Source of the DNA: Hansfordia pulvinata
Lineage: Eukaryota; Ascomycota; Sordariomycetes; Xylariales
Length of the DNA: 64,000 nt
Direction: 5' to 3'
Assembly (NCBI GenBank): GCA_006538405.1
Contig: BJKQ01000004.1
Location: forward strand, 1,922,001 to 1,986,000
The notes under the pieces were generated by a model. The model ran no database searches. It was not told the origin of the DNA and worked only from the letters and a program-made list of their open reading frames with translations. Shown piece after piece: positions 23,942 through 35,626 of this stretch (position 1 is the first letter of the stretch; the number at the start of each line of letters is the position of its first letter). A program made the position numbers and the translations under genes.

Positions 23942-25803
23942 GGAGCGATCGCATGACCAATGTGGTGAGCCAAAATAGGAATATTCCGACGATGCACTAG
24001 AAGGGTCGATGCCACGTTGGGCGATGAAGGATATTCAAGAAACCGATTACGGACCCTTGCGATCTGGATATCGACCTGCCTAATGCATATCAGCGAGGTG
24101 TGTGCGGCTTAACTCAACCTTGAACCCACTTGGAATTTTTCACGACGTGGCGACCAGAAAGTCGTGGAGTGATCCACGGCCGCGTCGCAATGTGGCGTCC
24201 ACGCTGGCCTTTGCACGCCTTTGTCTCAACTTCAGGGTAGAAGCCCAAAAGAATAGCATGAAGGCTGAGCCAGCTGCTAGCGTGATGAGGAAATAGATGT
24301 TCAAAGGATGCGGAAACACGGCGACTCCTACAGTCCAGAAGCGTGCTGGAAGAGAACCGCAGAAGAACAAACAAAGAGTATGAATCCTTGGGGCGTTCAG
24401 GCATGGCGCACATGGCGAAACCCGAACTATCCGATCGGCTATCGAGACGATGAAGTGCGCTTTCCTTGCTCTTTCAGTGCAGGCGGCATGACGAAGCGAC
24501 TCACCTGCTACGAGTTCCCTTGCGATCTCAATCGGCTTGGCACTGCGGGGCGGGCTGAGCTGATCTGACAAAGTCTATACTCGGATGTGTGTGCGTCCAG
24601 AATGTGCGCGGTCTCCGCGCACAACGCGCGGCTCCGAGTGTTGCCACTTGCTCAGGCACGCGCCCTTAGCAACGCGCCACCCAGGAACACGGGCAGTGTG
24701 TGTCGTCCCCCAGCCACGATTGAGTTTCGCCTGCCCATTTCCAGAAAGCATCGCAGGCAGAGTCTGGTCAGGCGACGTGGTCTATCCATGTGGCCCGACC
24801 TGGAGCTTTCCCAGCGTGCAGGAACGCGGCCTCAACTTTGAAGACATTGCAAGCATGCGACACTTTGTTTGAGAGCCATCAGCAATAAAAGAGGTCGCCG
24901 GGCCGTGAAGCCGAAGAGAGTGAGCGCCAACCCGAATACGCCGTCGAAGCGAGTCACCAGGGGAGCCGATCTTGCGGGGCGGGGATCCTGCCGTGGCAAC
25001 TGCCGTTGATCCAAACGCCTATTCTTAGGGCAGACTTTTGTTATCGCTATCGAGTTCGAAGCCTCGGTCGTTGCTCCTTTCTCAACACTGCCATTCCTTC
25101 GGCCGAAGCGCGCTTCCGGGCCCTCGCGGTTGAGATGATCTCACGCCAGGCTCTCCGGGGCTGTGCGGCGCGCGCGCAACATTTCATTAGCGGGCGGGGC
25201 GGCGTGCGCGCGAGCCGGCGTTCCTGTGTGCTGAGCACCAACAATCTCATGAGCTCATGTTATTGCTGTCCAACCCGCCCCCCCCCCCCCCCCCAATACT
25301 CGCCACTTCCTCTTCACAGCACCAGCTCGCTCGGGCTACCCTGGAACCTGGAGAGGGGCCCCCGCGACGGCAGCCCAGGCCGAGAGAGGAGGCGGCGAGC
25401 TCGGCCGCCAGTGGCCAAGAGGAGCAAGCGTTGGGCATGGGGGGGAAGGGCACTGAGGTCATTCGAGCGAGGAGCGGCGCGCCTCTCGGGAAGGGGGGTT
25501 GTGGTATATCACCCACAACCCCATTAACATATATGTATATATATGCGTTCGTCCGCGTTGCCAAGAGTTGTTTACTCGCAGAAGCACAGACACACACCAC
25601 ACCATCCTTCCCACCCAAGGGCCAACTGATCTTTACAAACCCCAAAGCAACCGACATAATCGTGGGACCAGCCACCACCACCACCTTCATTTCCTGTGCC
25701 CACGTCCTTGGAGACACCCACGACTCACGACTCACGGGTCATAAAAAAAAGGACAAGAAAGAGCAACAGAAACAAGAGAAGCTCGGCGGAAACATAAAGC
25801 ATA
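23942..25803. other. Intergenic, about 1.9 kb, no gene seen
   Basis: No convincing frame was seen. It includes a 17-base C run at about 25278-25294 and a short AT-alternating TATA-like stretch at about 25528-25546. That stretch is about 260 bases upstream of the small secreted protein and could be part of its promoter. Confidence 0.55.
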
Positions 25804-26236
25804 ATGCAGTTCTCCAAGGCCCTGACCGCCGTGCTGGTCGCCGCCCCGGCCTGCTCGGCGTTCCCCTGGCGTCGCTGTGGAGGCGGATCGTCGACAACGG
25901 CCAGACCCCTCCCGACGGCTGCCTCAACACGCAGGCCTACTTCCAGTGCATCACGACCAGCCCCATGGGGTACATGATGTGCGCCATGCCTCTGGGGATG
26001 ATGGGGGAAGGCTGGTGAGTTTTTCCTTTCTTTTCTTCTTTTTACGACCTTCTCTCTCCATTCCCCCCTATCCCTTTTCCTCTGAGCTCTTTAGGGGTTG
26101 CGCACAGGAAGGTTTTCCGTAAATAAAAACCGGGACTGACAGTTCGTGTGTGCGTTTTCGCTTTAACAGTTCGGAAATGTGCTCGGGATGCTGCAACTCG
26201 GCACCAACTCGACGCAGACCAAAGGGGAATGCATGA
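25804..26236 (+). CDS. Small cysteine-rich secreted protein (two exons, one frame break)
   Basis: The ATG at 25804 begins MQFSKALTAVLVAA, a signal peptide. One base must be added in the C run at 25844-25847 to stay in the frame that continues GLLGVPLASLW, then DGCLNTQAYFQC. Exon 1 ends at 26014, the intron runs 26015-26169 (GTGAGT...AACAG), and exon 2 (26170-26236) encodes SEMCSGCCNSAPTRRRPKGN. The phases agree, making a Cys across the junction. The product is about 92 residues with seven Cys after the signal, spaced C-x8-C-x10-C-x10-C-x3-C-x2-CC. I do not recognise the family. Its size, signal and Cys density resemble fungal small secreted proteins, some of which act on hosts or competitors; that role is inference. 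The start is supported by the hydrophobic leader. Confidence 0.55.
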
Positions 26237-26776
26237 GCCAGCCCTGATCGGGAGGGGCGACGCTCGCATTGCTGCGGGCTGCGAATCGCGCACGGGCTAC
26301 CACCGCTGGTTACGGTCGTAGACACACAAGAGAGAGAGAAGGAAATGGTGACGGAGCCGTGGCGGGACCCGCGCCCCTTTCTCAGGCACAGATGCGGAGA
26401 CGTTCGGCCGACTCCGTCCCTCGGGAAACTCCATTACTTTGGTATACTGCACATACTTTTTGCTCGGTGTATGATCCGGCGGGAGCCATAGAGCAAGACG
26501 GCTATGCTTGTATTCTATTTGCTGTCGGATTTTGGTTACTGCTATCTATATATATATATAAATATATATCTGAGAAATATTATATACTTTGCTCCAATAC
26601 TCCCTCCTCACACCGTCCCTGTGTGAGTGTGTATGTGTGTACAGTGTGGTTACTATTCTAACCCATTACTCGTGAATGTAGTATACATGCCTACATTATG
26701 TAGGTAGAGTATCATGTCGCCTGTATGTAGCCTGTGCTGATAAACTGCGCAAAGGCCTGGAAACCCACGTGCGGCA
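26237..26776. other. Intergenic with AT-rich island, no gene seen
   Basis: This lies between the 3' ends of the cysteine-rich protein (+) and the carboxypeptidase (-). A TATATA-rich patch at about 26545-26590 stands out from the GC-rich surroundings and may serve as a transcription-end region for one or both genes. Confidence 0.5.
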
Positions 26777-28770
26777 CTAGATTTGGCGCGACGTCAGTAT
26801 TTTTGGTTCTTCTCTTCCTGCTTTTGTCTTGGCTGGTGTGCTATGCCTTGTGCCACGGACGGGGTAAGTTCGGGACCCCTTCCGGGGTGGGGGAAGTGAT
26901 GGGAGTAGAGCGGAGCACTTACAATCGCCGAGGGAGTTGTGCGTGGCCCCTGTTACCTGAAGGTACGATATCGCTCCCTGCACGCTGTAGCGCCCCGTGT
27001 CGGTCCCCCAGACCGTGTAAGGCTGGAGGCTCGTGCCGCCGTGCTTGCTGCCGAACCTGAACCGGCCCACGCCGACGGCACTCTTCTCGATGATGCGCTC
27101 CACGACCCCCTGCACGCCCAAATAGTTGCATGTGAAGCTGAAGAAGGGAGGGGGCGACCAGTCAGTGCTGGGCTGATCTTGCTCGCTCACTCGCTCGCTC
27201 GAGTCGAAACCTCCCTCTCTCCACCCGCTTGCCAAGTAATAATGACTGATGGGGTGGGGGGAGGGGAAGGAAAAAAGGGACAGGGGGAAAGCAGGACTTA
27301 CTCTCGAGTGCCGGCGGTAATGAGTACGCGGATGCCGCTTGTTGCTATCCTGACCAGGCGCGAGATGCTCGACCGCGCTCCTGCGTGGTTCATGGTTGGT
27401 CAGCTTCTGCCGGACAGTGCTAATGGCGTGCTAAAAGAGAAAGAAGAAGAAAGGGAACCAGCAGAAACTTACTATCGCCGCTCTTCATGAACCTGTGGTA
27501 TAGCTCCGAGTTGAGGAAGTTATATCTAGGCCTGTGTCTGCTGACCCCGATCGTCCGCTGGATTCCTCTGTCGTTGAGCAGGTCCACGACAGGCGGGTTT
27601 TCGTCCAGCGGCTCGGTCCCCAGAATGTCGTGATAGTCAACCGGGAAAAAGTCGCGCGAGACGGCCGAGCAGTCGTGCTTCGCGTCGTAGCAGTCGCCGC
27701 GCGACATGGTCCTCTGGCACTTTCTAATGGCCGGGACGCACTTCAGCTTGGTCTCGAGCAGGTATCTCTCGTAGTCGAGCTTGTTGTGGATGAGCCGGCG
27801 GTACGGGTTTGTGTAGGCGTAGTCGACCAGGGCGTAGGTCTGGATCTCCATGTCCATGTCCGGGCTCGTCAGGCCGACCCACTGCAGGTTGACCCGGCCC
27901 TCCACCCCCAACTTGGCGTTGTTGTCCATGATGTGCGTGGCCATGGCCGGGATGTAGTGGCCGGCGTACGACGCGCCGAACAGGCCGAGGCCGCGGCTGG
28001 CGTACTTGGCGAACTCGGGCCGGCTGTAGAAGCCCTGCAGGAACTGCCACATGAGGCTGGCGGCCTTCTCCGACGTGTCGATCGACCTGACCTCGTCCCT
28101 GTCCTCGCCCCACGAGAACCCAACCCCGACCGGCTGGTCTATGTAGAGCATGTTGGCGACTTTGTTCCAGCTGTACCAGTTCTCTCTCGTCTTGATGACA
28201 TCCCCGGCGTCCTCGAGAAAGCATGGCCCGTTGGTCTTGAACATGCCGTACATCGAGCTGGCCCCCGGGCCGCCGTTGAGCCATATCACCAGCGGCTTCG
28301 ACGCCGAGTCTTCTTCTGCCTCGATGAGCCTGTGAAAAAAAAGATGGGAGGGAAATCTCCCGTGTCAGCGCCCTGTTTCTCCCCTTGGCTCGCCTGCCCG
28401 TGCTCCCTCCCGGCCGCTGCGGGGTCTTTGGCCAGCTTCTCCTACGTACCAGAACCACGTGTGGATGCTCTTGCCGACGTTGATGTACCCAGAGTACTGC
28501 TCCGCGCCGCTTCCGTCGGGTTTACACACGCCGTGATGGCGGGTGACAGAACCCCCGAGGGCGGAGGCTGGGGCGAGACATGGACTCCATGGGTCTGGAC
28601 TCTGTCTTCACTTTCGGCTCCGACTTCAGCCTCGGCTTTTGCCCAGGCCTTATCACGTATACCTTCTTCTTGGTGGTGGCTCGCTCCTCAGGTCTCGCTG
28701 GCGCCGGCGCGCCGCATGCCAGGCGCAGCAGGGCCAAGCAAAGAAAGATATGGTGTAGGGACAGGATCAT
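26777..28770 (-). CDS. Secreted serine carboxypeptidase (peptidase family S10)
   Basis: Exons are 28770-28450, 28329-27473, 27380-27302 and 27137 onward. The N-terminus MILSLHHIFLCLALLRLACG is a signal peptide. WLNGGPGASSMYGMFKTNGPC, YIDQPVGVGFSWG and GASYAGHYIPA (nucleophile Ser) define family S10, which removes C-terminal residues from peptides at acid pH. TAGTRDFTCNYLG, made by joining exons 3 and 4, matches the region of the catalytic Asp. In exon 1 the frame slips by one base at the C run 28552-28556 between LRPRG and SVTRHHGVC. The C-terminal end is uncertain. The frame continues YLQVTGATHNSLGD, where the His could be the catalytic one, but the usual GH-x-VP is not seen. Another intron near 26915 is possible; 26777 is simply the first in-frame stop. 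Confidence 0.82.
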
Positions 28771-30333
28771 TTTCTTTTCCTCTTCAGTGGTCCTACCAGG
28801 GGACTTGGTGCTGAGGCGTCCAAAAGTGCAGAGCGCATGCAGCGGCGAACGGTCCAGCTTTTGTAAACCCCCCTGGCCTTGAGAAGCTTGCACCGTGCCC
28901 CGATCCCCAGCTGTCAACCCCCGTTGACGCGGCGAAGCTTTCTGCTTCAGCCCCGGAATCCTTCCGCGGCCAGAGGAGGGGACTGGAAGGGCGAGAGGCG
29001 CAGGGTGAACGGTGGGTGCTCTCGATCCGCGCTGTGATCATCCACCTTGTTCCCGCAACTGGTGGCAATGCGACGCTGCGCAGTCTTTCGAGTTCGCGTC
29101 ACCACATACCACTCATTGTCGGGACCGACGTGGTCGGCCGGGGAGGCGACGCCGCGCCTAACTGATAGACCCCCCGCCCTCCGCCCTCCAGAGATCGCTT
29201 CCATCTTCCCCGGGCAGATCATTCAGTGGCGTTCTCCAGCCCTATTGTCCGGGGGGGCGGCAGCACCTCTCGTAGCACCTGGACGGCCATAACGGCCTAT
29301 TCATGGGGGCGAGATCATGTGGGACTCTGTCGCCTTTTCGGCCGAGACTCAAATGGCTGCCTAATGCAGCAGAGCCATCATTCGAAGAGAGCGAAGCGAC
29401 TGGAAGGAAGAGTCGCAGCTCCCAAGAGACGTGCTGTTATTAGTTCAATTCGACAAAGGGAAGGGGCTCTTGACGCTCTGAGGCGGCGCGCCTGGGTGGT
29501 TGTGAGCTTTCTGCCCGCGCCTTGTAAGTTGTCACGAGTTAGCGGTTTGTTACTAGTAAGGCCCTCTTAAACTCAAGAGTCGGTTGCAAAGTCGAGACGA
29601 AGGATGCGCCTGGCTCTACGACCCTCGACGCCATGGCCAACAGGGGTGGCAGTTGATGCGTGGTGAGTGGCACGCATTGAGCCATCCAATACCTGCATTC
29701 TTCTAGCTAGATAGGCAGCTTTCCAGTCGCGGCGAGGTGGCGGATTCGTGGCTGCTAGATCACACAGACTTCCATTAGCTCCCGAAATAGAGTGCGTGGT
29801 GTGACCAACCATCCCACGAGAGAGGACATGCCGACTACAGAAGGTGTTCCGGCTGTTGCCTTGCGGGTCTTGTCTTGCAGCCCGTCGTCGGCGCCTTGCC
29901 CAGACCCATGTCGATAGCCTTTTCGCCTCATCCATAGTCGCAGCCGCCGGGAGGCGATGAGGCGGGCCCCACACGCATGGCCCTGCGAGAGCGGTTCAAG
30001 CCACTTGAGAGAGACAGAGGGGGGGTATTGCCAGATCGCTGCCTGCAACGCGCGGCAGTCTGTGGACGGCGTTCAGCCTGCGCCTAAACAAGACTCGAGG
30101 CTCCGAAAAGACGACTGCGAGCCGGGCCCCGAACCCAGGTGAAATTCTCCGAGTCATCCGCCGTTTTAGCAGGCGCGTCATCCCCATTCACCAGCGCCGT
30201 TTGGCTCGCTTGCTTCTGTGAAAGATTTCTGGGGTTTCCCCGTGTTGGATAAGCATTGGTAGGTATTTGTTGTCATTGGCTCTTCTCTCCCCTTTTTTGT
30301 TTTGTCTCTGTCTCCCGGGGCGAGAACTCTATC
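28771..30333. other. Intergenic, about 1.6 kb, no gene seen
   Basis: The upstream region of the carboxypeptidase, and downstream of Arp10. Short frames only, none resembling a known protein. No transfer-RNA-like structure could be supported. Confidence 0.55.
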
Positions 30334-32237
30334 TTAAACGCCGCCCCATATCCCAAGGGTCCAAGTCGATGGCTGTGTGCCTTGGCCCCTCATGAGCCCG
30401 CCTGCGCCCATGCTATGCCTCTGCTGGGTTTTGGCGTCCACGTCGCTGGGCCGCGATGCGCCACTCGCGCCGCTCTGCAGCCAAAGATCGCGCTCAACGA
30501 CGGCCAGGGCCGGCACCTTGAGCTGCGCTGCAATGCTCGCGCCTGACCACGGGCCCATCGAGTCGATCGCCCGCAGAGTGCCCTGGACAGGCGTCTTCAG
30601 GTTGCGTTCCTTGCGGACCGCCTGCTCGATGTGATCAGGCTCCACCTCGGCCGTCGACGCATCAGACAGCTGAGGCTCGTCCAGGGGCCGTGTCCACGAG
30701 GCGAATCGTTTGTGCGGGTCGATCACTCGGTTAGTGTAGAAATGGTTGAGCTTGGGGTTCGTCTTCCACTCCTCCGCGGCCTTGCCTCGGACCGCTTCCC
30801 AGCCTCGGTCTTCCACCAGCACGGACACCTCGTCGAGTATACGGGCCTTCAGCCCGGCCACGCTCGAGCAGCCCCCGTGAAGATGATGCGCGACATGCAC
30901 ATGGCGCGTATGTCTAAGGGCAGCTGCAGCAGAGCACGGTAGATCAGCCAGTGGATAGGCAGTTCATGGTCGTCAAAGCAGGTCGGCGCGAACTGTGTCT
31001 CAAAGAAGGTGTTTTCGCAAGGTTCCGATAGTCGTGAGAAGGGCACAGAGACCGTTTGCGGAGCTTTGCAGGAGTTGAGGTTGATAGAGACGGGAGGCTC
31101 CGTGGCTGGAGCTTCGGTGGTTCGTGAGCCCTGCTCTTCTGTTTGCCCCCCCTCCTCGACCTCGTCTCCCTCCTCCTCCTCCTCTTCTTCTTCCTCTTCA
31201 GTTTCCTCGTGCTCCTCCACGGTCGGCAAACCTTCCTGTGCGGCCTCGGGTTTCCTGGGTTTCCGGGCCGACTCCTTGCACCAGAGGACTCGGCTTGCGA
31301 CTTCCTGGCATTCCTCAAAACTGACCAGGCCGCGGTACAGGTCTCCATCTTCGGCGCCGGGCGGCGGTGGCTCCTCTTCCTCGTCGAGCAGACCAGCCAG
31401 GAAGCTGTACGTCGCGTCAACCAGCCTCTTCCCGGCCCTGACTGTCCGCCACGTGTGCACCTCGCGGTACTCGTAAACCGCGGTGACAGTGGTCTCGTGC
31501 CATCCGAAGTCAACAACCAGTGCGGACCGAGTGCCGGCGGCCAGGGTGGCCATGACTGGCGATGACAGCAGGGAGACAGTGGTGGTCGCGAAGCGGTTGA
31601 ACAGGGTATCGAGGACCGAGGAGAGGAGGGGAATGGGCATGGTGGGCGGCAGGACGAGGGAGAGCCGTTTGGGCTTGGAATCCACCAGTAGGTACCTGTC
31701 CGCAGAAGAGAGTCAGCATTGGCGAGCACGGCTTCAAGGGGGGGACGGGAAAGACATGGAGAATGCCGCAAGGGGCGAGACGGACCTGTTGTACGCGTCT
31801 CTCAGCTCGTGCTCGAGGCGATCTCCCACGAGGGCCAGGTCCTGGCGCCTCACATCGAGCTGCCAGAGCTCATGGTCGGAGCCCCAGGGCTTGCCGAAGC
31901 TTCTCTTGCGCCAGTCGCCGGGGAAGTCCGGGTCCCAGGCGCGAAAGTCGCCGGCGCGCCGGTGCTGCTCGGGGCGGAAGGAGGCTACGCGCTTGGGCAG
32001 AGGGTCGCCGGCAAAGCCGATGCGCAGCTTGCGAGAGCCCAGCTCGGCGATGACGAGGTCGTCATCGGCGGCGGCGCGGGCGCCGGTAGGGGAGCCGAAG
32101 CCGGTGGTGGGGAGGGGGCGTGAGGGCGTGTGAGGACCGGCGGCGGCAGCAGCAGCGCCAGCGGCCCCGGCGCCGCCCTGGCCGCGGATGCTGGACACGG
32201 AGCGGTGCGGCAGGCTCGGGGTCGCGCTGAGAGACAT
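30334..32237 (-). CDS. Actin-related protein 10 (Arp10/Arp11, dynactin pointed-end complex)
   Basis: Exon 1 (32237-31786) gives MSLSATPSLPHRSVSSIRG, then the actin-fold start VIAELGSRKLRIGFAGD. The intron is 31785-31696. Exon 2 has RYLLVDSKPKRLSLVLP, VLDTLFNRFATTTVSLLSSP, ALVVDFGWHETTVTAVYEYR and LPLDIRAMCMSRIIFTG, the divergent actin core of Arp10. Arp10/Arp11 (RO-7 in Neurospora) caps the pointed end of the dynactin filament and is needed for dynein-driven nuclear transport. A strongly acidic Glu-rich insert sits near the middle. After IIFTG the frame breaks at the C run 30872-30876. With one base restored it continues GCSSVAGLKARILDEV, the actin C-terminal lobe, to a stop at 30334. Total is about 604 residues. 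The GGCSSVxGL motif across the break argues strongly that it is a base-call error. Confidence 0.87.
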
Positions 32238-32951
32238 GGCGGGGTGGGATGAAGCGCGCTGAGCCCGGCAAGCCAAGGCCTCACGCAGTGGTGGTCATAA
32301 TCCGCGGGCGGAGGTGAGGGCTTCCAGAGCAGTGTTGGTTGGTGAGTGACGTCGGGGTGCGAGCCTCGCTAACGACGCATACCACAGTGGACACGGAGGT
32401 ACCTGCCTGCAGTCATTAGAGGTCCGTCGCCCAGCAAGCCCGTATCGTACTGGACCTGGTCTGCCAGGTAACCCCCACCTCTCACCGTATTATACGGAGA
32501 CAGCACAATCCGTGTCGGAGCGGGGGGTCTCGCGGGTCGGGTCCACTACGGGTACCTAAGGTAACCAAGGTATGGATGGATACTCGCGCACCAGGAACTC
32601 GTGCTGTGGCACTCTGGTCGTACCTGCCCACCCGAAAGCGCAAACACAATTGTCAATCGCCCCTTGCGCCTGCCGTCAGCGCACCTGCCGTCTCCCGCCG
32701 CGGTTGCTAGTGGCTACCAGAACGCCAAAGTCAATATTTGCTGCAAACGGTTGCCCTTCATGGTGTCGGGTACCAGGCCTGGTCGTGTATCGGCATTCCA
32801 CATCCCACCCACACATATGAACTTCACATCTATAATGAGTCTCTGTCCATGACCGCCATCTCTCGTTCACGCCCGCTCCACACGCACCACATCCGTGCTA
32901 TGGGCCGGTGACGCAGTCGCTGGTCCTGCCTTCTGCCGCCCACCACACATC
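32238..32951. other. Divergent promoter region of Arp10 and Yen1
   Basis: About 700 bases between two divergent starts. It carries GGTACCTGCCTGC and GGGTACCTAAGGTAACC-type elements near 32400 and 32550. No gene was seen. Confidence 0.5.
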
Positions 32952-35626
32952 ATGGGCATCAAAGGGTGAGATTGAGATGCACTTCCGAGCCCGCTCTACC
33001 CAGAAGCTCTCTGCCTGAGACCACGCTTGCTGATTCCCCATCGCACAGGATCTACAAGGAAATCGGCTCCGGCGAGCGGGTCTCGTTGACCAAGCTCGCG
33101 GTCAAACATCTTGAAGATCATGGTCGTCCTCTGCGTTTGGCCGTCGACATCTCCATCTGGCAGTTCCAGATCCAGGCTGCCCGCGGGGGGTCGAATCCCG
33201 CCATCCGCACCTTGTTCTACCGGCTCTTGCGTCTCTTGAGCCTGTCCATCCACCCCATCTTCGTTTTTGATGGCCCGAACAAGCCCGCCTTTAAGCGCAA
33301 CAAGCGCTCGGGCCGTGGCGATGGCGTCGCCACCGCCATGGCGAAGCGCCTGATCCGTCTGTTCGGGTTCCAGATCCACGACGCCCCGGGAGAGGCCGAG
33401 GCCGAGTGCGCCCTTCTCGAGCAGCACGACATTGTCGATGCGGTCTTGAGCGAGGACGTCGACACCATCATGTTTGGCTGCCGCAAAACGCTTAGGAATT
33501 GGTCTGCGGAAGGGGCCAAGGGCAGCAAAACGCCGACCCACGTCTCCTTATACGACGCCAAAGAGGTGGAAAAGGGAAGCAGTGGCCTGGGCCGCGAAGG
33601 CATGGTTCTGGTTGCCCTGATGAGTGGCGGCGACTACATCCCCGAGGGGATCCCTGGCGCCGGCGTCAAGCTTGCCTGCGAGGCCGCCCGCGCTGGGTTT
33701 GGGAAGACGCTGTGCCAGCTTAAGCGAACAGATACCTCCGAGCTGAACTCATGGAGAGAGTGGCTCAACCATGAGTTGAGCACGAATGAAAGCGGCTTCT
33801 TCCGGACGAGGCACAAGGCGCTCAACGTCCCCGACAGTTTCCCTAACATGGATGTGCTGAGGTACTACACGCACCCGGTTGTGTCGCCGCTCCCGACCCT
33901 GGACAGACTTCGGAGTCAGAAGTGGGGGAGGCCACTTGACATCCAGGGCTTGCGCGACTTTGTCAGAGAGACGTTTGACTGGAACTACAGGGTAGGCGCC
34001 GTCAAGTTCATCCGCGTCCTGGCACCCTGCTTGCTCGTCCGCAGAGTGCTTGACCGAGTCGACCGCCCCGAGCAGGAGTCGGAGGAGCTCGACAAGATAC
34101 AGGCCAGCGAGTCCAAGCTGGTCCAGTCAATCGCGAGCCGACGGGAGCACTGGAGCACCGGGAATACGCCAGAACTCCGTGTCTCATTCATCCCTACGGA
34201 CATTGTCGGCTACGATTTCCAGGAAGAGCCGGACGAGGTGGTCAACTATGGCAGAGACGGACTTGCTCTTAACAGTGATGACGACGTCGATGCTCTGGAA
34301 GAGGGCCCGGAGCCGGAGGTGAAGCAGGGACCGAAGAAACCCTTCAATCCCACCGAGCCGGATTTGATGTGGATGTCGGAGACGGTGGCCAAATTCGGCA
34401 TCCCGCTTGCTGTCGAAGATTGGGAGGCAACACAGCGGGCTAAAGCAGAGCGCCAGAAGGCCAAAGCCACCAAGGCTCAACCGAAGGCCAAGACCAAGCG
34501 AGCAAATGTTGCGTCTGGCTCTATGGACAAGTTTGTTCAGGTCACAAAGAACTTGGGTCCTCCGCCCAAGGACGACGAAGTTCCGCAACTGGCGGATAAA
34601 CAAGAACGCCCGAGCCGGGAACCAAAGGCGCCGCTTGCGTCAGCTCAGACCTCGCAGAACACGCGCACTACCCAGCTCAATGCATCCAAAGGCTCCAAGG
34701 CCGCCGACGGTATGAAGGCCATTTCCCGTCCAGCCACGAAGGCGATCAATACCAAGCCAAGACCTGGGGCCAACCCGTGGGCCATTGCAGGCTCACAGAA
34801 AAGCCTCAAGGTCACCAAGCCAACGGGAATCATCTCCCAAAATACCGAGGCTATTGTCATATCCTCCAGTCCGGTTCACTCGCCTACAAAGAGCACTCAT
34901 CCCCCTGCTACAGAGTCAAAGGGCGAATCAAACGAAATTCCAGATGAGCCCAGGGCAGTGGATCGGAATACAACGCCGCTCAAGCGCTCACCACGCAAAA
35001 GACGCTCAGCCAGCCCCTCGAGTGGGGTGCAAAGCGGCGGGGATGCGTCTGACGCCCCCAGCCCGACCCCCAAATCGAGCCGAAAGCCAAGAAAAAAGCT
35101 TGAAAGAACAAAGTCTGTGCCGATAGATGACAAGCTATCACGGCCAGCCCGTGTCTTGACACGAGTGAAAACCATAGCGGGGGACGAGCCGCTTGAGGAT
35201 TCGGATTCTGTTGTGTCTAGAAAGGACAACGAAAACGATGACGACGACGACGACGATATTGAACTGCCACCCATCAGCAGCCTCATAAATAAGCTTTCGA
35301 GGGCGAAGGGCAAGAGCCTAGGTCTATCAGAGCCAGATCACTCCCCATCAGTGTCGAAATCACTTGCAGAAGCAGCAAGTCACGGGACGCCTGAAAGGAA
35401 GAAGGAGAAGGTCCAAACGACACTGGATGGCGTTTTGGGGGGCTCTGCACCTGCTATGACCAAGCTGTACGTCCCCCGCAAAAGCCAGAACGGCTTCTTC
35501 AAAGAGGTGGATGTGACGGTCGCCGAAGCAGAGGCCTTGAAGGCACATGCTGCGGCGCGGCCGGGCCGAGGCAGCGCGTGGCGGCGCAGCGACATTCCCG
35601 TCATTGACTTATCGAACATTGATTGA
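32952..35626 (+). CDS. YEN1: Holliday-junction resolvase of the XPG/Rad2 family (Yen1/GEN1-like)
   Basis: A 14-base first exon (MGIKG) at 32952-32965 is spliced over 32966-33048 to exon 2, giving 863 residues. The N-terminal nuclease shows LAVDISIWQFQ, PIFVFDGPNKP, the acidic cluster APGEAEAECALLEQHDIVDA followed by LSEDVDTIMFG, and the helix-hairpin-helix part LMSGGDYIPEGIPGAG. GGDY..G.PG with MGIKG at the start separates GEN1/Yen1 from FEN1 and Rad2. The enzyme cuts Holliday junctions symmetrically to resolve recombination intermediates. The C-terminal half is low-complexity, Ser/Lys-rich, with NLS-like KRSPRKRR, a poly-Asp stretch and QTTLDGVLG, which looks like a weak PCNA-binding box. 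Many Ser/Thr-Pro sites would fit the cell-cycle phosphorylation known for yeast Yen1. No frame break is present. Confidence 0.93.

Noticed and set aside
21695..28770. Secondary-metabolite cluster around the MFS transporter
   Set aside because: No synthase, P450, methyltransferase or cluster regulator is present nearby.
27534..28814. Plus-strand frame of 426 codons
   Set aside because: Exact antisense of the carboxypeptidase exons; open only because of high GC at third codon positions.
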